Shown here in pieces: positions 56,043-64,000 of a stretch of 64,000 nucleotides of DNA (its first letter is position 1; each line of letters begins with the position of its first letter). The notes beneath the pieces were generated by a model. That model made no database searches. It had not been told where the DNA came from and worked only from the letters and a program-made list of their open reading frames with translations. The position numbers and the translations under genes are program-made. The stretch is from positions 992,001 through 1,056,000 of the forward strand of contig JAJQJQ010000026.1 in assembly GCA_028622995.1 (NCBI GenBank). Reading direction: 5' to 3'. Origin of the DNA: Panagrolaimus kolymaensis (lineage: Eukaryota > Nematoda > Chromadorea > Rhabditida > Panagrolaimidae).

Positions 56043-57003
56043 GATGAACGAATAATAAACTAAAAGATGAAAGTTATAAATGTAAAAAAAAGATAGCGCG
56101 ATAAAAATTTCGAAAAACGGCTAAAAAAAGAGGAATCAAAGTCGAAAAAGATAGCAATACATTTTTAGGGTTGAAAAATTTGTGCTTTATTCGCTGTCTA
56201 GTTGGGCCATAGAAATTTGTGGAAATATAAACTTTGTATGACACGACTCTGGAGTACATAAACTTTCTTATGCGTATTGCAACAATGATTCAACCCTAAT
56301 TAACAATCAAGTTAATCACCAATAACTTCTTTGAATATGGCAATAACGATTGAACCAAGCTCACAACTAACACCCGAGAATAATTTTATTATTTTTTAAA
56401 GAACAAGAAATAAACACGAAGAACAAAATAAAAGGGGAGAAAATACTGGAGATGCTAAAGCAAAAAAAATGAAAGATGAAATGATTGTTGATAAAAAAAA
56501 AAATAGAGTAACACCAGATTGGCAACGAGAATATGGTGCCAAAAGATGAATGAACGGAGAAAGGAAAGATGGAAGAAGGTTGGATTCTGGCGGCTATCAA
56601 AGAAACTATTATTTTGTTTGAAAAAAGGCATAAATATGCAGTAAGCGTTCAAATTATTATAACCAAGATACAGATTAAATAAAAATGGACTCATTTGATG
56701 TAAATGATTATATTTTTTGATATTTTAACTTTGGTTATTATGACAAAATTTAATTTTTTCCATTTTGGTTGTTCCTTTCATCTTTTTCCATACTCTTTGA
56801 ATGTGGTTTTCTTGAAGTTTTTCACTTTTAAGAATTTATTTTAATTTTTGTGACTTCAACATGTAATAATTTTTTTAAAAAACATTTTATTTAAAAAAAA
56901 TCTTTGTGTAAAACAAAATAAAATCTTTGAAGCACTAAAGAAAATTGTGTGGCAGTGTGATAAAAAAAAGTTTGCAAAAGGTTAAAAAACAAAAGATACA
57001 AAA
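56043..57003. other. Spacer upstream of TPR genes and downstream of innexin
   Basis: AT-rich, no coding feature seen. Should include the TPR gene promoter near 56043-56400 and the innexin 3' end near 57000. Confidence 0.5.
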
Positions 57004-59403
57004 TTAAACCGATTTGGGTCCTTTATCAATTATCAATGAAGCATCTTCGCCATGTCTTTCTAAATCTTCAACAATATTAAGCATTGCTAAAGCGAGATAA
57101 CTCGCTGGTAAATCTCCAATGTTTAAAGCAATTTGGTGAAGGATAAACATCCCATCTCGGCCAATAATTTTGAAAAATTTATCCACATATGTTGTTTTAC
57201 TGTGAATCAGGAGGAAGGATCGAAGTAATTTGATTACATAAGCATTAGAGAAGCAACATTGAACCATCCAATAAAAGAAATGGGCGGTACTAATTATGGA
57301 AACAGCTAACATCCAAAACCATAAAAATAAAAGTATTTTTTCATAATATATATTTAATGTTAATACGCATAATACAGTATCCCATTGAACTGAACCGGGT
57401 TTACGTCGTTGAAAATCGCAATGTGTAATGCGGGGGAAGTGTCCTGTATCCTGTAAATGTAAAATTTGAAACGTTTTTTCTTTCTTTCTTCTTTAGTTGT
57501 ATTGGCTCTTATCCCATGAAAATAAATACGAATATGTAAAGGTTAAGAAGGATTTTTCAAGAGAGACAGAAATGCTATTTTTTTTTTGTTTGTAGCAATA
57601 GTGTATTGGGGTTAAAAGTTATTGAAACATCAAGTATCCATTCTTTTGTTAGAAAAATATGCTTGAAAAAAAATATTTGGATGCTTGAACAACAACAAGT
57701 TATTTACAAGTTGGTTGTAAGTTTCATTCAGAGGCTTGCTTTTGTAAACAAATAATGCGAAAACTATTGTCGTCGTCTATGAAAGCAAATCTCATCTTTT
57801 TTTTTTGCGTGTATGTATATTTGCAACTTTTGTGCCACCACCAATTTGTCTCAACTTATTTTTTTTACTTACTCCTTCGATTGGCTTAACTTTTTTTTGT
57901 TGCTTTTTGTAAAACTTCCGGTAAGCACAAACAATAATAATAAAAAAATACCGAGGTAATCGGAAGACGAAACAAATGTAATCTTATTTTTGGTCGTCTA
58001 AAGTTGGCAACCACTGAGACACAGAGAGACCTAATTATAATCTGTTTAACTTAAAAATGTAAAGAAAACAGAAATAAAAAGAAAAAAAAGTTAAGGCGAT
58101 TAAGCGCGTGCTTTGACTTTTTGAAAGAAAGAAAAAAGGCAAAATAAAAATAAAATTTAAAAAACGTTAAAAAACTTGGACACTCAAACATACTTGCCAG
58201 TCATTTCCATTAATTAAATCATAAACAATGGTAATCCCAGATTGACCTTCCATGCTTGAAGCAATTAATGCATTTAAAACATAAAATTGAAACCATGCAT
58301 TTACTGTTTGAAGGAGAGTGTAAAGCAAATAATATGCACCAATTGTGCCACGATTTTTTCTTCGATACAATCGAAGCCCATCCCAAATATAAACGGCTCC
58401 AATTTGTTCGAAACTTTGAATTCTGTCTGAAATAATTTTTTAGGATTTTATAAAAATTTCAAGGAGGCATCGACATACTTGTAAAATTTGCACTTTTAAT
58501 TTGATGCCATACATCATCAATATATTGAATCGTAGATGGAAGGTCGTATCCTAAAAAAATGTTCATCCTTTTTATTTTATTATTTTATTTGTTCGTTTCT
58601 TTATCTGTGAAAAGAAAGAAGCTTTTTGCCTTTTGTAAGCTTCAAAAAATCAAAAGGTGACGACGATCTTCTCGCATTACAAGCTTATTCTTTTTTTTCT
58701 TCACATTTTTATAAAACATCGAAGCTTTTCATCGTCCAGTTTTGGATCGCAAAAAAAAATATGAAGAATAAGAAAAGGAAAAAAAGTACAATAAAATATA
58801 AAGTTGTTAGAAATTTTTTTTGCTTCTTCCATTTTTATTATTTAGAAAGTAAAAATGCAAACAAATAAAATAATGTAGCTGTTGAGATTAGCTTACCAGA
58901 CCATGCACATATCAAACGCATAAAAAATCTTGGAACATAAAAAAGAAAAGCTTGTAAAGCAAGGACATATGGAACCTGAAGAAAATATAAAAATTGAATA
59001 GATTATATTTTATTAAATAAAATTGTTACCCATTGATAATATCGTATGACATTAGTTTGACGCCTATGTGGATCAAAATCAATTTGATCAGACATATTAT
59101 GAAAATATGTGCCATGCACATAACAATACTGATTTACAAATGATGACCATATTCCATTAAATTCAGCTGGGGTCCAACATGTTATTGGTGAACCCCAATA
59201 ATGTGAAGATAAAAGTAATCCCGAACTAATGGAAAGGACAACTACGGTATAAAGTGAATTTAATCGATCAGCCTATAAAAAAATAGTGATGAACTTTTTT
59301 TTTAAAGTGTGAGAAAAAAACTTACAAAATCACCTCTTGGCTGTTTAAATACTCGACCTATCAATGAATTGACCGTTTGTATCGTACCCAAGTGTGCACT
59401 CAT
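57004..59403 (-). CDS. Innexin gap-junction channel subunit
   Basis: Six exons on the minus strand: 59326-59403, 59030-59272, 58897-58975, 58479-58550, 58194-58426 and 57004-57450, giving 383 aa. Four TM segments: LNSLYTVVVLSISSGLLL, VPYVLALQAFLFYVP, the segment around AYYLLYTLLQTVNAW, and the segment around FLFLWFWMLAVSIIST. The signature YYQWVPYVLALQAFLFYVP spans the exon 2/3 junction. Each extracellular loop has two Cys: TCW...QYC in loop 1; FPRITHC...VLC in loop 2, which also contains the FPR-T-CDF innexin motif. Innexins form gap junctions between invertebrate cells. I cannot assign the paralog (inx number). Intron 5 (57451-58193) is unusually long, 743 nt. C-terminal tail is short. Confidence 0.95.
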
Positions 59404-60752
59404 ATTTGGCGGATTTGGTAGTAATGATGATGGTTGTGTTTATTATCGTTCACCACAAAAATAGAAGCAAAAGCTGAAGCAGATTTGAAAAAGCAAAGCA
59501 ATTTTTTTGGAAGGTATTTTTGACCTTTTTTTAATCGTTCAAAAAAATTTCGAGTGAGTGTTGTAGACGACAACGACGACAACGATAAAGTACTACTACC
59601 GGGCTAGCTAGCTTGTTAGTAGTTACAACAACAACAATGTACACCAGAAGAAAGAAAGTAAGTAAGCTTGTTGCGCAAAAAAAAAATCAAGGACGGTTCA
59701 GGTAGTTGTTAGCAGTACTTCTAACAAAAGGATGAAACATTTTTTTATTATGTTTGTTGCGCAGTAGCTCCTCCTTTTCTTGTCAATTCACACAGTTATA
59801 ACAACTAAAATAATAAGCGTTGTACAAAAAAAAAATAGTAGTAGGTTACAAGTACCCATCAATGGTTGCGGTAGTTATTGTTGTTGTCGTTAACAAGCAC
59901 ATATAACTTTTTCATACCCTTCTTAAAAGGAAATATTTTTTTATATTAAAGCTATTCTCTTTCTTTCTATTTTTTTTTGTTGCGATAAAGTTTAAAGCAT
60001 TGGTCATTGCGCCTTTTTTTGGTTGCAAGCTTGAATTTTATTTAAAAATAAATTAACTTATTTTAATGAAGACTGACATCAACGCATCCAACAAATACTC
60101 GCATTGAATATAAATAATAAATAAAACTTTTTTTTAAGTAAAAGAAAGTCATTTTAAAATTTTATTGGCATTAAAGAATTTAAAAAAGAAAGTAAAAAAT
60201 TAGATTAATTTTTAAATAATTATCAGTACATAAAAGACAACAAAAAAGTTTGAAAGGCCAGATACAAAGAAACCCTTTACAAAAAATAATTCAAAATTAT
60301 TATTGAATGTTTGCCTTCTTTTTTGACACGTTCTTGCTTGAAGTTGATTTTTTGAATATAAATTTGAATTGTTAGTAAATAAAAATTGGAGAAGATTAAA
60401 TTAAGATCAGTAACTTAGAAATGTTTTAATTATTTTTATTTTTTATCGCCTTTGTTATCATAAGCCATAGATATTTGAATTGCATAAATATGGATCAAAC
60501 ATAAATTATTTTGTTTTCATTTTTTTTAATCAATGTGAAGCAATTTTTAAAACACTTTTATTTTAATTTATTAATTTCTCAATTTCTGCAAAAAGTGGTC
60601 CATTTTTAAGGCTATTTTTAGAAGAGGATTTATTGGTATTTAACTTCAACCTATTTTTTTTTTTGGCAAAATGTTATTTTCCAGAATATTTATTTTGACC
60701 ACTTTTGCTATTTTTTTCTTTCCCCATTTATTTGATTTGATTGAATCTATCA
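59404..60752. other. Divergent intergenic region, innexin to Drosha
   Basis: AT-rich with GACGACAACGACGACAACGA triplets (59566-59586) just upstream of the innexin start and poly-A tracts. Likely holds both promoters. No coding sequence recognised. Confidence 0.5.
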
Positions 60753-63700
60753 ATGTCTGGCCGAACTTCTTCCAACTCTCCAGATGGAATAGATTTTGAA
60801 CATTTTGATTGGTCCATTCTTGATTCAAATGTGGATCCTCCAGAACAGCCATATTTTTTAAAGGCTTCAGTTGAGAAAAATGATAATTATCCAAAAACGT
60901 TAAAAGCTGGAAATGCATATGCCAGAGTTGGTTTTAATCTTTTTTTGAGCCTTTGGAATATTTAAATTTACAGGGCAAAGATGGAAACCGATATTCAACA
61001 GAAGAAGGAATGGCTGAATTGGAAAAATTTAAGAAAAAGCTTCGATTATTTCAAAGCTCTTTTGGAACATATTATTCCAGCTGTTTTGATTCGAGCGTTG
61101 AAGAAAAAAGAAAAAATTGTAAGAGTTTTAAACAAAATTAAATAATATTTATTTTAACTTTTTTAATTTTTTTATAGCCAAATTTCCTAAACTCGATCAT
61201 CGACGTGAAACAACATTGAGAACAGAGGTTTAAAACTTTTTTTCTTATTTATTTAGGAAGATTCGAAGTTTAAATTTATTTGAAAAAACTATTTTGTTGC
61301 GAACGTACTTGCCAGGGGTAAAATTGTTTTGTTTAAAAACAAAATATATATATATCGAAACGATTTGCCATTGGTGAACCTGTTCCACAAAATAAATTTG
61401 TTTGTGCCATATAATTATTTTCTTCCAAGCAATAATTATTCATTGCTTTTCTTTAATAACTATTCCAAAAATGGTTTCAATGGGTTTTTTTATAGATTGA
61501 GCGGCGAAGCAAGCAACCAGGATGTCTTCAAAAATATTTACCATATAATGAACCTCATCGATCCCGGGAAGGAGTAGTTTGTATGTGTAAAGAAGAAGAA
61601 ATAAAAAAAGGTGTCCATCATTTTTATTATTCCGGTGAAGAAGCTATTCCTAAATGTGATCCCAATTCAAAGTATGCTTTTTCTTCACTTTTTTTCGAAG
61701 TTTAATTTTTTTTCTTGCAGCAATTTGAATAAATTACACCATTATGTTTTGAAAGTAACTAAAACTTCAAGATCGCGACATCCAATTTCAAATTTAAATG
61801 TTTTTGATGAAGAATTTGAATTTGAAGGCTTTTCATTATTCCTTCATCAACCATACCCCAAAAGATTTCCAAATTGTGCTTTGAATGATGTTTATGAAGA
61901 TTGGAAATATGAAATTGTTGAAGAAGAGTCTCCAACCGTATGCTTTTTTTACAACTTTTTTTAATCACCTCCTCTTCTTTATATTTTTTTTAGCATTTTA
62001 CTGTGAATGAATTAGAAGCATTCCATGATTATTTATACGGAATTTTACTAGAATGTTTTGATCTTCAACGATTTCCAGCTAATGCCAGTCCAAATAATAG
62101 CTGCCCATTTTATCATATTTATCCAAGATTTATTAAATATTCTGGTGAAGAAAAGCGAATGCTTTCAATGTCCGTGGTATTAAATGCCCTTCGACATAGT
62201 CTAACTCCTTTGCCATTAGGAAACATTGTTGAAAAAAGTGTTGAAAAAAAGCTTATCGTTCATCCAGAAAAAGTAAATTCAATAATTTTTTTAAATAGTA
62301 AAATACTTATTTTATTTTAGCGTCCAAAAGCTCTTCGAGTTGATGAATGCATAAATTCAAAAAATAAACAAAAATATGCAACACTTTATCATCGAACCGT
62401 TTTGCCTTCAGGTGTATTAAATTTTAATGATCCAATGATAAAATCGTTGATGGATAAAAATGGTCGAGGGTAAATATTATTAAAAAAATTTAAATTAAGG
62501 TTCTTAATAAATTGTTTTTAGAAAATCAGCTCGTTCAGTTAAAATTCCATTCTCTGCTGAAGGATTTTATAATACTGGTTTATTTCCTGATGTAACTGTT
62601 CATGCTTTAATGCTTTTAACTTCAATATCTCAAATTCGTTATCGCTTTTCTATTTGTCATTTTGAAGAAATTATTCTTGGTTTTGCTTTCAAAGTAACTA
62701 TTTTTTTTGTCAAATAACTAACAATATTTATAATTTTTAGAACCCAATTCTCTTAGAATTAGCTTTTATGCATCCAAGTTATAAAGCAAGTTTTGGAACA
62801 AATGCAAGCCATTGTAGAACAACAATGTCAAATTGTGGTTATTTTGATTTTTCTGCAAAACCTAAAAAGACCGCGCGTCGCCGAGGATTTGAAACTTTAA
62901 TGGATGCAATGAATTTACTTTTAACTGATTTTTCTAAAGAAACTAAAGCCAATTTTATTTTTGATAATGAACGATTAGAATTTTTGGGGGATGCTGTGAT
63001 TGGTTTTATTGTCACAGTTAGATTATTTTATCTTTTTCCCCATTCGAATGAAGGCTTTTTTGCTTCATGTCGTTCTTGTTTGGTTCGAAATGAAACATTT
63101 GCATATTTTGCTCATTGGTTGGGCCTCAATGATTATCTTTTAATTTCTCATGTTTCTGATCCCAATAATCAAATGGATATAAATCATGCATTAGCAAATT
63201 CATTTGAAGCTTTAATGGGTGCATTATTTTTGGATGCTGGAATAAGTTTAGTGGATCAAGTGTTTTCTGATATAATTTCAAAAGCGGATATGGACGATTC
63301 AAGTTTTCTCGAATTATGGACCAATCCACCAAATTATATTTTAAAGGAAGATTTTCCACTTGGTGATCGACATATTATTGAACATTATCCATATTTGCAA
63401 GAATTAACAACCCTTGAAGATTCACTAGGAATTTATTTTCATCACATTCGAATCCTTGCTCGTGCATTCACAAAAAGAGGAAGTGGAGATAATTTCTTAA
63501 CTGAGTTAGTTTGTTTACCATTTTTTTCTATCACCTTTAATTTTTGAATTTTTTTTAGAGGAGATAATCAAACCCTTGAATTCTTGGGTGATAGTGTGCT
63601 ACAATTAATGGCCACCAATCAACTTTATCGAATGTTTCCATACCATAACGAAGGAAATCTATCCATTTTGAGAAGTTGTCTTGTTAGTAACAACACTCAA

Positions 63701-64000
63701 TCTTTAATTTGCGATGATTTGGGACTTGAAAAATATTTATTAGATATTCAAAATGAAACACCTGAGTCCGTTGGAGAAATTCGAAAAGACAAAGCCGATT
63801 TGTTGGAAGCACTTATTGGAGCAATTTTTATTGACTCTGGATTTGATACGTGCCAAGCTTTTTGTGACGTTTGTTATTTTCCTCGATTGAAAAACTTTAT
63901 TATTTCTCAAAGTTGGAATGATCCAAAATCTTTGCTTCAACAATGTTGTTTGCTTTTACGAAATGAAGCTAAAGAAACCCCACATGTTCCTCGATACAGA
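60753..64000 (+). CDS. drsh-1: Drosha, nuclear RNase III of the Microprocessor (3' end off window)
   Basis: Ten exons seen: 60753-60926, 60974-61118, 61178-61227, 61496-61671, 61721-61937, 61994-62272, 62321-62469, 62522-62693, 62741-63504 and 63559-64000 (continues), 856 codons. The central domain includes the conserved MCKEEEIKKGVHHFYYSGEE region. RNase IIIa has NERLEFLGDAV and ANSFEALMGALFLDAG. RNase IIIb has QTLEFLGDSVLQL and KADLLEALIGAIFIDSG. The frame ends at the start of the dsRNA-binding domain (DPKSLLQQCCLLLRNEAKE), which must continue beyond 64000. Both catalytic sites keep their acidic residues. Drosha, with Pasha/DGCR8, cuts pri-miRNA hairpins. The N-terminal extension before the central domain is short, and the ATG at 60753 could be internal to a longer first exon. 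Confidence 0.95.

Noticed and set aside
1..64000. tRNA, rRNA, SL RNA or snRNA genes
   Set aside because: Scanned for T-loop GGTTCGA and spliced-leader motifs; isolated GGTTCGA matches (for example 270 and 38151) have no cloverleaf around them.

Overview
This is about 64 kb of AT-rich nuclear DNA from an animal, almost certainly a nematode. Introns are mostly about 45-60 nt with T-rich acceptors ending TTTTAG. Several genes start just after an unpaired acceptor, as expected for spliced-leader trans-splicing. The gene content fits: a DIM-1-like muscle Ig protein, a stargazin-like claudin, an innexin, a secreted phospholipase-B-like GDSL hydrolase and nematode-type secreted proteins. The species cannot be fixed from the sequence. 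All gene models were built by hand from reading frame, splice signals and phase.

Host genes, left to right: 3' end of a DIM-1-like gene with two candidate last exons (1-947, +); a secreted SXP/RAL-2-like protein (1558-3325, -); casein kinase 1 delta/epsilon (9671-11026, +); a Ser-rich protein with two TQT motifs (12395-14348, -); a GDSL phospholipase (16500-18168, +); a stargazin-like four-TM protein (20154-24997, +); an unidentified two-exon gene (25737-29963, +); a TIF1/TRIM33-type RING-B-box-PHD-bromodomain regulator (30456-33856, -); a secreted Cys-rich protein (36827-37834, +); a RAF kinase-domain gene (46298-47562, +); a possible OB-fold protein (47976-49092, -); CCT-8 (50647-52500, +); makorin (52827-53727, +); mitochondrial inner-membrane protease subunit 2 (53857-54547, -); two abutting SGT-like TPR genes (54940-56042, -); an innexin (57004-59403, -); and Drosha, cut by the right edge (60753-64000, +).

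Mobile DNA is concentrated in 21-46 kb. A 3.57-kb Bel/Pao LTR element encoding only Gag and protease lies in the last intron of the stargazin-like gene, with LTRs identical by eye and a 5-bp target duplication. The next gene's intron holds a tandem array of about 0.78-kb units full of GC palindromes. Two copies of a hAT-like MITE with 8-bp target duplications lie at 35.7 and 45.0 kb.

The most unusual segment is 38.0-46.1 kb. It carries a spliced gene for an envelope-like glycoprotein (signal peptide, RYKR cleavage site, fusion-peptide-like stretch, coiled coil, C-terminal TM anchor). Next to it, in the same orientation and with operon-like spacing, is a MULE transposase fused to an OTU cysteine protease. 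The two genes are bracketed by diverged inverted palindromic sequences. I propose a Mutator-like DNA transposon carrying its own fusogen. One hAT-like MITE has since inserted into the OTU exon and interrupted the frame.

The remaining long spacers (notably 3.3-9.7, 14.3-16.5, 33.9-36.8 and 59.4-60.7 kb) are low-complexity A/T-rich DNA with CGT-type triplet runs and no convincing genes.
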